Assembly: GCA_031401035.1 (NCBI GenBank)
Contig: JANNRA010000049.1
Span: forward strand, 1 to 20,961
DNA length: 20,961 nt
DNA from: JANNRA01 sp031401035
GTDB lineage: Bacteria > Desulfobacterota > Binatia > HRBIN30 > CADEER01
Direction of reading: 5' to 3'
Part shown: positions 5,760-15,297 of the stretch, piece after piece
Layout of the letters: every line of letters begins with the position of its first letter
How positions within the stretch are numbered: position 1 is the first letter of the stretch
Notes under the pieces: model-generated
Seen by the model: the letters and a program-made list of their open reading frames with translations, nothing else
What the model was told of the DNA's origin: nothing
Database searches by the model: none
Translations under genes and position numbers: made by a program

Positions 5760-8268
5760 AGCCGCGCAGGTTGTCGGCGCCACGCACCTGCAGCCACCCG
5801 TCACGCGCGCCGGTCACCGCCAGCCGGGTCCCCGGGGCGACGACGAAGTGTACGGTGCCGGCCGTCGTCGGCTCAAAGCGCACCGGGGTCTCGCCCGCTG
5901 CCACCACCACCGCTGTCGCGGCTTCAAGATCGGCGACGCGCAGGACGAAGCTGCCGCCGACCAACACCGCCACCACCCCGGCCGCCACCGCCGCGCGCCC
6001 GAGGGCAATCGCCTGGCGCGGCGCCGCCAGGCGCGCCGTCAACAATCCCCAGCACAGCAGCCATGCGGCGACGAACACCGCCGCCAGCTCCTCGGCGCTG
6101 GCGCGGAACGCCAACGGGAAGAGCAGACGCTGCCAGAGCGGCGCTGGCAACGCCTCCAGGCGGGCCTCTTCTCTGGCGAAGGCGACATTGGCGGCCACGT
6201 CCGGATCACGCGGCAACAGTCGCGTCGCCCGCTCGTAGCTCGCCAGGGCGGGGCCGAGTTCACCGCGTTTCACCTGTGCGTTGCCGAGGTTGAAGTGCAG
6301 CGCGCCGCTCTCGACGCCGGCGGCGCGCACCGCTTCGTAGGCGCGCACCGCCTCGTCGTACCGCCCGGCCGCGTAGGCCTCGTTCCCCGCGAAGAACAAC
6401 TGTTGCGGCGGCGGCGTTTCGGCACGCGCCACGCCGAGTGCCGCGGCGGCGAGCACGACCAGCACGGCGCCGGCGCGGCGCGTCAGGGCGCGCGTCGCCT
6501 CCAGGCCGTCGACGACGCTGCCGGCGAGCGTGAGCAACTCATCGCGCGCGGCGCCGGCGGCACCGGCATAGCGGCTGCGCTCCGTCACCGCGAAGAAGCG
6601 TCCGACCTGCTCGCACAGCGGCGCCGCGACCCCATCGGCGGCGAGCCGGGCGAGCACCCGCTCGCGTTCGACGCCGCCCGGCGGCAGGTCGAGCTTGGCG
6701 GCGAGGTAGGCGCTGACGGCGCCGGCCAGGGCGTCGACGGCATCGGGCGCGTCGGCCGGCAGCGCCGCCGCGGCGGCGAGGGCGCGGCGCGCCTCGCGTC
6801 CGGCGGCGCGGAAGCGCTGCTGACGCGGATCGGCTGCCAGCCGCTCGCGCCGCCGCAACACCGCGCGCATGGCGACGAAGCCGCCAACCGGCAGGACCAA
6901 CAGCGCCAGCAGCCAACCGCCGCCGTACCAACGCGCACCGCTCGGCCGCAGCGCCCCGGGGTCGTTCTTGATGTAGACGATGTCGCGGCCGACCGCCGCC
7001 GGCGATGGACTCGGAGCGGGCGGCGCGTCGGCGGCGACGACGCCGGAGGGGGCGGCGACGGCGCCGCGCACCTCAATCGGAAACGGGCCGCGCACGATCG
7101 TCTTGTAGGCGCGCGCCTCGGGGTCGAAGAAACTGAACTGTACCGCCGGCACGGCGGCGACGCCGGCCCGGCGCGGGATGACCACCTGCTCGAAGACGCG
7201 CCGGCCGGCGTCATCCTCGCCCTTGACCGGCTGCGGGTCGTAGCGGCGGAACTCCTCGCCGGTGGGCAGCCGCGGCGGCGCCGCCGTCGCCAGGTCGCCC
7301 GTACCGGCGATGGTCATGCGCACGGTGATCGGATCACCGGCGTCGACGCTGGCCGGCGCGATACTGGCGTCGAACGAGAAGTCCCCGACGGCGCCGGCAA
7401 AGTCGCCCGGCCGCCCGTCCTCCGGCAGCGGCAGGACGAGCAACTCGGCCGGGTCGGCCGCCAGTTCGACCTGGCGCGAGGCACCGGGGATCAACTGGCC
7501 GAGGATCGGATCCATGCCACGCCGCGCCGCGGCGATCGCCAGCTTCATCGTCGTACGCAGCGCCACGGCACCCGGCTTCAGCGGCGTCAGCGTCGTGCGC
7601 AGGCGCAGCGTCGTGTAGCGCCGCCCGTCGATCACCTCGCTGCCCTGGTCCGGCTGCGGATTGAACTTCTCCACCGTCACCCCATCGGCCTCGATGACGG
7701 GGAACTGCGCGTCGTCGACGCGCACCTCACCCACGTACAACGTCACCGTCAGGCCGACACGCTCGCCGACGAACGCCTCGTCACGCGACGGCTGGACCAC
7801 CAGGCGCAGGGCCTGCGCGCCGCCCGGCGCCACCGCCTGCGCATCCGCCCGCGTTCCCGCCGGGCGCACCTTTACGACAATCGTGTTGGTCTCGTAACGC
7901 TGGTCGTCGTGCCCGATGAGGAACGGCCCGAGGGTGAACGACCCGGGGCGCTCGGCGATCAACCGGTAGCGGTGCGTGACGCTGGTCGTCATGTGGCCAT
8001 TCACCAGCGCCACCCGCGTCGATGGTCCCATGTAGCTGGCGCGGAAATCGCGCGGATCGACGACCGGCACCGGCACGTTCTGCGCCCCCTCGACGGCGAT
8101 CGAGAGCAGGAACGGCTCGCCGACCGCGACGTCGCTCGACTCGACCTCGGCGCTGACGGTGATCGGCGCCGCCGCCGCGGCCACGCCGGCGCGGCCGACG
8201 ACGAGCGGGACCGCGAGCAGGATGGCAAGCGCGACGGCGATTTCCAGGCGGGCGGGCATGCGCGTCAC
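5728..8268 (-). CDS. BatD-BatE fusion: BatD-like membrane protein with C-terminal TPR and SH3-like domains
   Basis: The 846-residue protein starts with a signal sequence (about 8-33). A long extracytoplasmic beta-rich BatD region follows (about 35-405, with PVPVVDPRDF and later similar domains), then a membrane segment (about 450-470) and a cytoplasmic helical tail to about 590. A second hydrophobic signal-like stretch, RRAGAVLVVLAAAALGVARA (597-616), precedes TPR repeats (about 623-700), two membrane segments (about 723-743 and 758-776) and an SH3-like domain (783-844). That second half is BatE in layout, so two normally separate proteins are joined. BatD is thought to act with MoxR and VWA proteins at the membrane. 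The GTG at 8268 overlaps the upstream stop as GTGA; ATG 8259 is the alternative. It is last in the operon. Confidence 0.88.
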   Translation of the reverse strand: MTRMPARLEIAVALAILLAVPLVVGRAGVAAAAAPITVSAEVESSDVAVGEPFLLSIAVEGAQNVPVPVVDPRDFRASYMGPSTRVALVNGHMTTSVTHRYRLIAERPGSFTLGPFLIGHDDQRYETNTIVVKVRPAGTRADAQAVAPGGAQALRLVVQPSRDEAFVGERVGLTVTLYVGEVRVDDAQFPVIEADGVTVEKFNPQPDQGSEVIDGRRYTTLRLRTTLTPLKPGAVALRTTMKLAIAAARRGMDPILGQLIPGASRQVELAADPAELLVLPLPEDGRPGDFAGAVGDFSFDASIAPASVDAGDPITVRMTIAGTGDLATAAPPRLPTGEEFRRYDPQPVKGEDDAGRRVFEQVVIPRRAGVAAVPAVQFSFFDPEARAYKTIVRGPFPIEVRGAVAAPSGVVAADAPPAPSPSPAAVGRDIVYIKNDPGALRPSGARWYGGGWLLALLVLPVGGFVAMRAVLRRRERLAADPRQQRFRAAGREARRALAAAAALPADAPDAVDALAGAVSAYLAAKLDLPPGGVERERVLARLAADGVAAPLCEQVGRFFAVTERSRYAGAAGAARDELLTLAGSVVDGLEATRALTRRAGAVLVVLAAAALGVARAETPPPQQLFFAGNEAYAAGRYDEAVRAYEAVRAAGVESGALHFNLGNAQVKRGELGPALASYERATRLLPRDPDVAANVAFAREEARLEALPAPLWQRLLFPLAFRASAEELAAVFVAAWLLCWGLLTARLAAPRQAIALGRAAVAAGVVAVLVGGSFVLRVADLEAATAVVVAAGETPVRFEPTTAGTVHFVVAPGTRLAVTGARDGWLQVRGADNLRGWISTDSVDTL

Positions 8269-10187
8269 CAGTCCTGCGCCGGCTCGCCGGCGCCGGCCGT
8301 GTCCGGACGCTCGATGTCGAGGGGTTGCAGCTCTTCGCCGCGCGCCGTGTCGAGGATGGCGCGCGCCGCCTGTTCGTCCGGCCCGAGTTCACCCTCCTGC
8401 GTCGCGGTGCCGGCGGCTGGCGGCTCGGGAGGCGCCTGCGGCTCGCCCGCCGATGGTGGCTCCTGCTTCTCGCCCGCGTCCTGCGGCGGCGGCGGCTCCT
8501 CGCCCTTTTCCTCCCCCGACGGCGGCGGCGGTTGCTCCGCCGGCTCCGGCTGGTCCTGTTGCTCGGGCTGGTCCTGTTGCTCCTGCCCCTCCTGTTGCTC
8601 CGGCTTATCCTGCTTGTCCTGTTCCTCTTTCTGCTCCTGCTCCTGTTTCTGCTGCTGTTGCTCTTCTTCTTTCTTCTTCTGCTCCTCGAGCTTCCTCTCC
8701 AGTTCGGCGATGCGACGAGTGACGAACTCGTGATTGTACTTCGCGTCCGCGTCGGTCGCATCGGCGACCATGGCACGCTTGTAGTCGGCCAAAGCTTTTT
8801 GCCACGCGGCCAGGGCGGCCTGCGGATCCTTCTCCTCCGCCGCGGCGCCGAGCTCGTAGCGGGCGTTGCCGGCGTTGTAGGTGGCGCGGGCGAGCCACCG
8901 CGGGTCGCCAGCCGCGGCAAGGGCATCGAGCGCGGCAACCGCGGCATCAAACTTCCCCTGTCTGAACAGCGCCGCGGCGAGGTTGAACTGCAGTGCCGGT
9001 AGGGCAGGTGCGTCGACCAGGCCCTCGCCGTAGCGGCTGGCGGCCTCGTCGAACTTGCCGGCGGCGTAGAGTTGATTGCCCTCGGCGGCGCGGTCGCCGG
9101 GCGGATCGAACCAGCCGACCAGCAACGGCAGGCAGAGGGCCACCGCCGTGACGTCGCGACGGCGCCGCCAGCCGGAGATGCGGCGCCGCCCCGCTGACGC
9201 GGCGGCGCCGCCGAGCGGCAAGAGGGCCTCGAGGGCGAGCAGCAGCAGCGCCGCCGCCAGCGGCCACTGGAATCGCTCCTCGGCGCGCCGTTGCAGCGCG
9301 CTTGCCACCTCGCGGCGCTCCATCGTCGCGATGTGGTCGCGGAACACCTGGTCGAGGCCGAGGGAGGGGCCGAGGCCCTGCACGTAGGCACCGCCGGTTT
9401 CCAGGGCGATCGCCTTCAGCGCATCCTCGGCCAGGCGCGACTTCACTACCTGGCCAGCGCGGTCCTTGACGTAGCCGTCCGGCCCGAGCGGCAGCAGCTC
9501 CCCTTCGGGGGTCCCAATGCCGACAGTGAAGATGCGCACGCCGAGCTCCTTGGCGCGCGTCGCAGCGGCCTGGGCATCGCCCTCGTGGTCTTCGCCGTCG
9601 GTAATGAGAATCAGCGCTTCGTGCTTGCCCTGGCGGGCCTCGAAGCCGTCCAGAGCGGCGTCGATGGCGCGCGCCATGGCGGTACCGCCACGCGGGATGA
9701 TGCCGACTTCGGTGGCGCGCAGCGAGCGCGCAAAGGCGCCGTAGTCGAGGGTCAGCGGGCATTCCAGAAAAGCCGTGCCGGCGAAGGGGACCAGGCCGAT
9801 GCGGTCGCCGTGCAGCAACGGCAGCAGATCGAGCACCGCCAGTTTGGCGCGCTCGAGGCGATTCGGCTTCACATCGGTGGCGAGCATGCTGCGCGAGGTG
9901 TCGATCGCCACGATGATGTCGAGCCCCTCCTGCTTCATCTCCTGCCACTGAAAGCCCCATTTCGGCCCCGCCAGCGCGAAGACCAGCAACAGCAGGGCCG
10001 CGACACGCACCAGGACGCGCCAGCGCGGCGGCCGGCGGTCGAGATGCGGCGTCAGCCGCGCCGCCAGACCGGCTTCGACAAAACGCGCCAAGGCCGCGGC
10101 GCGGCGGCGCAGCAGGACCAGCAGCGCCGCGCCGAGCGCGATGACGAGCGGCAGCAGGGTCAGGTAGAGGGGCGCACGCCAATTCAT
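8265..10187 (-). CDS. BatB-BatC fusion: VWA domain membrane protein with TPR and Gln/Glu/Lys-rich tail
   Basis: This 640-residue protein begins with two membrane segments (about 8-26 and 58-74). A von Willebrand A domain follows (about 88-285) with an intact MIDAS: D96-T-S98-R-S100, GGTA near 169 and TDGED with Asp197. Further membrane segments are at about 309-326 and 346-359. TPR units (365-480, for example AAEGNQLYAAGKFDEAASRY and ATYNAGNARYELG) make up BatC. The region 493 to about 600 is a charged coiled-coil-like stretch of Gln, Glu and Lys, then Pro/Glu-rich, and probably disordered. Separate BatB and BatC genes are the usual arrangement. The start is ATG 10187, 24 bp after BatA, and its end overlaps the next gene by 4 bp. 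Function is inferred from the family. Confidence 0.9.
   Translation of the reverse strand: MNWRAPLYLTLLPLVIALGAALLVLLRRRAAALARFVEAGLAARLTPHLDRRPPRWRVLVRVAALLLLVFALAGPKWGFQWQEMKQEGLDIIVAIDTSRSMLATDVKPNRLERAKLAVLDLLPLLHGDRIGLVPFAGTAFLECPLTLDYGAFARSLRATEVGIIPRGGTAMARAIDAALDGFEARQGKHEALILITDGEDHEGDAQAAATRAKELGVRIFTVGIGTPEGELLPLGPDGYVKDRAGQVVKSRLAEDALKAIALETGGAYVQGLGPSLGLDQVFRDHIATMERREVASALQRRAEERFQWPLAAALLLLALEALLPLGGAAASAGRRRISGWRRRRDVTAVALCLPLLVGWFDPPGDRAAEGNQLYAAGKFDEAASRYGEGLVDAPALPALQFNLAAALFRQGKFDAAVAALDALAAAGDPRWLARATYNAGNARYELGAAAEEKDPQAALAAWQKALADYKRAMVADATDADAKYNHEFVTRRIAELERKLEEQKKKEEEQQQQKQEQEQKEEQDKQDKPEQQEGQEQQDQPEQQDQPEPAEQPPPPSGEEKGEEPPPPQDAGEKQEPPSAGEPQAPPEPPAAGTATQEGELGPDEQAARAILDTARGEELQPLDIERPDTAGAGEPAQDW
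8548..8583. repeat. two 18-bp tandem units in the BatC tail
   Basis: Plus-strand units GGCTGGTCCTGTTGCTCG (8548-8565) and the same with a final C (8566-8583) match at 17 of 18 positions. On the coding strand they encode two copies of a six-residue EQQDQP unit. This suggests repeat expansion of the low-complexity tail, whose neighbouring DNA is also CTCCTG-rich. Confidence 0.7.
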
Positions 10188-10211
10188 GCGGACTCGGTCA
10201 TGTCGGGGCGA

Positions 10212-11204
10212 TCACGGCAGCACGCGTAGCCAGGTCTGCGCCAGCAGCGCCTCGACGGCGAGCAGCAACAGGGCCGGCAGGGCGAGCCAGACATAGAGCT
10301 CGTCGTGGTCGAGGTATTGCAGCCCCTCCTGCGAAGTGGTTTCGAGCTGATCGATCTCGGCGTAGATCTGGCGCAGACTGTCGGTATCGGTGGCGCGGAA
10401 GTAGCGCCCACCGGTGTGTTCGGCGACCTGCTGCAGCGTCTCCTCATCGACATCGACCGGCATGTTCACGTAGACGCGGCGCCCGAACGGATCGAGGCGC
10501 GGGTACGGTGCGGCACCGCGCGTGCCGGCGCCGATGGTGTAGACGCGATAGCCGAGCGTCTTGGCCGCCTCCGCCGCGGTCAACGGCGGGACCTTGCCGG
10601 CGTTGCTCTGGCCGTCGGTCAGCAGGATCACGACCTTGCGCTTGGCCTCGGACCCCTCCAGACGGGCGACGGCGGCCGCCAGGGCGGAGCCGACCGCCGT
10701 CCCGTCCTCGATCATGCCGATGCGCGCGCGGTCGAGATTGGCGAGCAGCCAGCCGTGATCGAGGGTCAGCGGCGCCTGCGTGTAGGGCCGCCCGGCGAAG
10801 AGCACCAGGCCGACGCGATCATTCGGCCGCCCGCCGAGAAAGTCTCGCACCACCGCCTGCACCGCCTCGAAGCGGTTGGCGCGCCCGTCGGGGAGCTGGA
10901 AGTCCTCGGCCAGCATGCTGCTCGACACGTCAACGGCGAGCATGATGTCGATGCCCTCGCTGCGGACAACGCTGTCGGCCCTGCCGAGCTGCGGGCGGGC
11001 GAGCGCCACGACGAGCAGCACCAGGGCGGTGGCGCGCAGAGCCGGCAGCAGCCAGCGCCAGTGCGCGCGACGACCGGGTCCCACCGCCCGCAGGGCCGCC
11101 AGCACCGGATAGGACAGCGCCGGCGGCGCCGAGCGGCGGCGCCCGCGCGCCAGCCAGGGTACAGCGAACAGGAGCAGCAGCGCCCACGGATCATGCAGCG
11201 ACAC
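10212..11204 (-). CDS. BatA-like VWA domain membrane protein
   Basis: A 330-residue protein typical of BatA. A first membrane segment starts immediately (SLHDPWALLLLFAVPW, about 2-17), a second lies at about 52-69, the VWA domain at about 85-280, and a final membrane segment near 305-324. The MIDAS reads D92-V-S94-S-S96, with DGTAVG and LLTDGQSN completing the metal site, so divalent-cation-dependent ligand binding is plausible. I chose GTG 11204 because family members begin right at the (N/D)PW hydrophobic segment. A longer start at 11267 would add 21 residues of Arg/Ser-rich sequence lying over the upstream gene. The chosen start overlaps that gene by 14 bp. It sits between the DUF4381-like gene and BatB/C, the canonical order for Bat operons. 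Confidence 0.9.
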   Translation of the reverse strand: MSLHDPWALLLLFAVPWLARGRRRSAPPALSYPVLAALRAVGPGRRAHWRWLLPALRATALVLLVVALARPQLGRADSVVRSEGIDIMLAVDVSSSMLAEDFQLPDGRANRFEAVQAVVRDFLGGRPNDRVGLVLFAGRPYTQAPLTLDHGWLLANLDRARIGMIEDGTAVGSALAAAVARLEGSEAKRKVVILLTDGQSNAGKVPPLTAAEAAKTLGYRVYTIGAGTRGAAPYPRLDPFGRRVYVNMPVDVDEETLQQVAEHTGGRYFRATDTDSLRQIYAEIDQLETTSQEGLQYLDHDELYVWLALPALLLLAVEALLAQTWLRVLP

Positions 11205-12180
11205 GTGGCACCTGCGGAGTCGTGGAGTGGACGAAGTCACGCGCCGCGTCGAAGGCGCGCTCGGCATCGCTGGCGGTCGGCGTATGGCGGGCGAACTTGA
11301 CCAGGTCCGCCTCGCCGAGGAACTGCCCCAGGAGCGACCGCTGCGGCGCGCCGAGTTGCGCGTTGCGCTGCGCCGCCTGCAGGAACTCCTCGCTGGTCAT
11401 CTCCGGGGCGCGCAGGCGGAAGCGCGCCTCGACATACTCGCGGACGATGGCGGAGAGGCGGACGTAAAACACCTCGTGCCGTCCGGCCTCGACCAGGCGC
11501 TCGTCGCGCAGATGGGTCAGCGCCTCGAGGGCCAGCTCATGCGCCGGGCGCGGCGCTGGCGCCAGCACCAGGCTCGGGCGGCGCCGGCGGCGCAGAAGCC
11601 ACCAGATCAGGCCGCCGAGCGCCGCGGCGGCGGCGGCGATCCACAGCAGGGGCGTGTAGTCGCGCGCCACGGCGACCGGCGCCTTGATGTCGCGCAGCGC
11701 GGCGCCGGGACTGGCGTCGGGAGCGGGTAGCAGGCTTTCGACCTGCACCGCTGCATCCGGGGCGGCGAGACTCTGCCACTCGCCGTTCGCGGCCAGATAC
11801 TGCACCGTCGGACCCGGTACCTGCAGCTCACCGGGAGTGTAGGTGACGAGGGTGAACCAGCGCTCGTGCACGACGCGCCCGTTCTGCTCGCCTGGCGCGG
11901 CGGCGCCAAAGTCGACCACCTGGAAGTCGCCGAGGACCCCCTCGAGGGTGGGAATCGTGACCTCGACGCCGCGGTCGGCGGTGACGGTGAGGGTGTAGCG
12001 GAACGGGGTGCCGATGGTGGTGGAGGCCGGGTCGGCGGCGGTGGCGAGGTCGACGGGGGTGAAGCTGCGCGCGGCCGTCGCGAACAGGGTGGCCGCGAGG
12101 ATCGTTGTGATCACCGCGCTGCGCTGCGGGCGAGACGCCCGCGGTCCCGGCTGGGGGACCCGTGCCACGGGCGCGGTCAT
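11191..12180 (-). CDS. BatD-like/DUF4381-like single-pass membrane protein
   Basis: This 329-residue protein has a hydrophobic signal-like region (about 20-38), an extracytoplasmic beta-rich domain (40-165), one membrane segment (YTPLLWIAAAAAALGGLIWWL, about 175-196 overall) and a cytoplasmic helical domain (200-320). The outer domain has BatD-like features such as TIGTPFRYTLTVTADRGVEV. The inner domain, with EALTHLRDERL, VFYVRLSAIVREYVEARF and MTSEEFL, resembles the DUF4381 proteins found between DUF58 and BatA genes in many proteobacteria. Those are usually about 160 residues, so this one is larger because of the added outer domain. The ATG at 12180 overlaps the DUF58 stop as ATGA, indicating coupling. 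The role is inferred from the neighbourhood; the family assignment is moderately sure. Confidence 0.75.
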   Translation of the reverse strand: MTAPVARVPQPGPRASRPQRSAVITTILAATLFATAARSFTPVDLATAADPASTTIGTPFRYTLTVTADRGVEVTIPTLEGVLGDFQVVDFGAAAPGEQNGRVVHERWFTLVTYTPGELQVPGPTVQYLAANGEWQSLAAPDAAVQVESLLPAPDASPGAALRDIKAPVAVARDYTPLLWIAAAAAALGGLIWWLLRRRRRPSLVLAPAPRPAHELALEALTHLRDERLVEAGRHEVFYVRLSAIVREYVEARFRLRAPEMTSEEFLQAAQRNAQLGAPQRSLLGQFLGEADLVKFARHTPTASDAERAFDAARDFVHSTTPQVPRVAA

Positions 12181-13052
12181 CGGCGGCGCTCGCGGGCGCG
12201 GAAGAAGCGCAGCAGCGCGGTGGCGTACGGCTGGTCGGTGCGGACGGTGACGGCATCGACCGCGAGGCTGCGCAGGAAGCGATCGCGCTCGGCGCGCGCC
12301 GCCGCCTGACGCTGCGCGAAGGCGGCGCGCAGACGCGCGTCGCCGGTGTCGATCACCGCGGTCTCGCCCGACTCCGGATCCTCCAGCGCCAACAGGCCGA
12401 CGTCGGCCAGCTCAGCCTCGCGCGGATCCTCGAGCACCACGGCGATGAGATCGTGGCGGCGGTTGGCGACGCGCAGGGGCCGGCGCAGGTCAGCGGCGAG
12501 CAGGTCGCTGAGCAGGAAGGCGACACAGCGCCGCGGCACCACCTTGGCGAGGTGGTCGAGCGCCAGCGGCACGTCGGTGCCGCGGCCCTGCGGCACATGA
12601 TTGAGAATCTCGCGAATGACGCGCAGCACGTGCCGGGTACCCTTCTTCGGCGGCACCGCGAGTTCGATACGGTCGGTGAAGATCAGCAGCCCGACCTTGT
12701 CGTTGTTGCGAATGGCGGAGAAGGCGAGCAGCGCGGCGATCTCCGCCGCCAGCTCCTGCTTGAATTGGCGTACCGAGCCGAAACGGGTCGAGCCGCTGGC
12801 GTCGACCAGCAGCATCACGGTCAGCTCGCGCTCCTCGGCGAAGCGCTTGACGTGCGGCGTGCCGGTGCGGGCGGTGACGTTCCAATCGATCGTACGCACC
12901 TCGTCGCCGGGTTGGTACAGTCGCACTTCGGCGAACTCCATGCCGCGTCCCTTGAAGACGCTGTGGTACTGGCCGGCGAAGAGATCACTCACCAGGTGGC
13001 TGGTGCGGATCTGGATCTTGCGGACGGCCCGCAGTTGCTCGCGGGTGAGCAT
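12177..13052 (-). CDS. DUF58 domain-containing protein (VWA-like)
   Basis: A 291-residue protein carrying the DUF58 signature as GRGMEFAEVRLYQPGDEVR (36-54) and TIDWNVTARTGTPHVKRFAE (55-74). The following strand bears a MIDAS-like D84-A-S86-G-S88, then a VWA-type Rossmann region. No signal peptide or membrane segment is seen, so it is probably cytoplasmic, unlike the larger membrane-bound DUF58 proteins. DUF58 proteins are nearly always encoded next to MoxR ATPases and are thought to be their immediate partner. The gene starts 10 bp after the MoxR stop and overlaps the next gene by 4 bp, so all three are surely co-transcribed. ATG 13052 lacks a recognisable Shine-Dalgarno but fits the usual N-terminus. 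Confidence 0.93.
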   Translation of the reverse strand: MLTREQLRAVRKIQIRTSHLVSDLFAGQYHSVFKGRGMEFAEVRLYQPGDEVRTIDWNVTARTGTPHVKRFAEERELTVMLLVDASGSTRFGSVRQFKQELAAEIAALLAFSAIRNNDKVGLLIFTDRIELAVPPKKGTRHVLRVIREILNHVPQGRGTDVPLALDHLAKVVPRRCVAFLLSDLLAADLRRPLRVANRRHDLIAVVLEDPREAELADVGLLALEDPESGETAVIDTGDARLRAAFAQRQAAARAERDRFLRSLAVDAVTVRTDQPYATALLRFFRARERRR

Positions 13053-13062
13053 CGATGCGGCG

Positions 13063-14052
<990 letters not shown>

Positions 14053-14086
14053 AATCAATGAGCGTTACTGGTGCGGATCGGGACGG

Positions 14087-14785
14087 TCAAGCGAGCGCTG
14101 CCAGCGCCGCCACCTCCGCCAGCGTCGCCGCACGGTAGGTGGGGTGGGGATCGCGGCTCGGGGCGCCGGGCGGCGCCAGCCAGGCGACGTCGATCCCGGC
14201 GGCGAGGGCGCCGACGACATCCTCGGCATGCGTGTCGCCCACATAGAGCGCCTGCGCCGGCGCGCAGTCGAGCGCGGTCAGGGCGGCGGCGAAGATCGCC
14301 GGGTGCGGCTTGCGGCGGCCGAAGTCGGCCGAGATCAGGGTCACCGCGAAGTTCCCGGCGACGCCGTGGCGCGCAAGCACCTCCAGAGCCGTCGGGCCGT
14401 GGTCGAAGTTGGACACCAATCCCAGGCGGTGTCGTGCACCCAGCGCCGTCAGCACCGCCGCGTGGTCCTCCGGCAGCACGGTCTGGTCGGCGAGGTACGC
14501 CATGTGCGCCAGCGACAGCGCCTCCGCCATCGCCTCGTCGCCGCCGGCCCGCGCCAGGGCGCGGCGGAAGCGCTCGCGCGACGCCACCTCGACCCACTCG
14601 GCACCGCGCGCCGCATGGATCTCGGCGGACACGGCACCGAGCGCGACGCGGAAGGCGCTGAACTCGACGCCCGGGCACGTCGCCGCCAGCGCCGTCCGCA
14701 GCCAGCCGATGGCGGGATCGGGGCGGCCGCGGAAGTGGACGACGGTGCCGAAGAGATCGAAGACGATGGCGCGGTACTGGCTCAC
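14087..14785 (-). CDS. HAD family hydrolase
   Basis: A 232-residue protein of the HAD superfamily with a helical C1 cap (about 20-100). Motif I is FDLFGTV with nucleophile Asp10; motif II is LVSNFD (Ser125-Asn126); motif III is Lys159 in GRRKPHPAIF; motif IV is VGDTHAED (Asp184, Asp189). The residue two positions after the nucleophile is Phe12 rather than the Asp used as general acid by most HAD phosphatases. This pattern is also seen in haloacid dehalogenases and some other HADs, so phosphatase activity should not be assumed. The GTG at 14785 overlaps the DUF4149 stop as GTGA. The substrate is unknown, and its link to the MoxR operon may be only transcriptional. Confidence 0.9.
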   Translation of the reverse strand: MSQYRAIVFDLFGTVVHFRGRPDPAIGWLRTALAATCPGVEFSAFRVALGAVSAEIHAARGAEWVEVASRERFRRALARAGGDEAMAEALSLAHMAYLADQTVLPEDHAAVLTALGARHRLGLVSNFDHGPTALEVLARHGVAGNFAVTLISADFGRRKPHPAIFAAALTALDCAPAQALYVGDTHAEDVVGALAAGIDVAWLAPPGAPSRDPHPTYRAATLAEVAALAALA

Positions 14786-15288
14786 GGCAGGAAGGCGCTG
14801 CGCCGCGCGCCGCGTGCGGCACTGGCCAGTTGCGCGGCGAGCAGACCCGACAGGCCGAGCGCCGCCACCAGCACGACGCCGTTCAGCTGCATGGCGCGGC
14901 GGTGCAGCGCGGCGAACTCCGCCGCCACCGCCGCCGGCGCGTCGGGCTGCTGCCGCGCCGCGCGCAGCGCGCTGGCGCGCGGTTGCACGATCAGTCCGGC
15001 GACGAGCACCGCCGCCACGGCGACCGCGGCAATCAGCGCCGCCGCCAGCCAGCCGCGCGCGTTGGCACCACCGCGCCGCCAGAGCAGCGCCGCCGTCACC
15101 ACCACGAGCACGCCGCAGCCGCCGCCGACGGCGTAGTAGAGGGGGAAGAGGAGCGCGATGACCGCGCCGGCCTGCTCGCTGGGGAGGGCGGCAAATAACC
15201 GCGGCGCCACGACGAACGAGAAAAAGACCGTTTCACCCAGCCAGACGGCCAGCGCCAGCACATGCACCCAGAGCAGCAGGCCGGTCAT
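14782..15288 (-). CDS. DUF4149 domain-containing membrane protein
   Basis: A 168-residue integral membrane protein with about four hydrophobic helices: near the N-terminus (LLLWVHVLALAVWLG), about 38-68, 79-101 and 135-153. The segment GETVFFSFVVAPRLFAALP and the later LHRRAMQLNGVVLVAAL match the DUF4149 (TMEM205-like) family as I recall it. Its molecular role is not established. The ATG at 15288 is used here. A GTG at 15294, two codons earlier, is possible and lies just after the DUF2203 stop. The gene overlaps the HAD gene by 4 bp, so the two are translationally coupled. Confidence 0.82.
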   Translation of the reverse strand: MTGLLLWVHVLALAVWLGETVFFSFVVAPRLFAALPSEQAGAVIALLFPLYYAVGGGCGVLVVVTAALLWRRGGANARGWLAAALIAAVAVAAVLVAGLIVQPRASALRAARQQPDAPAAVAAEFAALHRRAMQLNGVVLVAALGLSGLLAAQLASAARGARRSAFLP

Positions 15289-15297
15289 ACGCACCGC

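Noticed and set aside
5698..8733. 1011-codon open frame on the plus strand
   Set aside because: Antisense to the BatD-E gene. It encodes Arg/Gly/Gln/His-rich sequence with no domain and exists because GC-ending codons suppress stops on the other strand.
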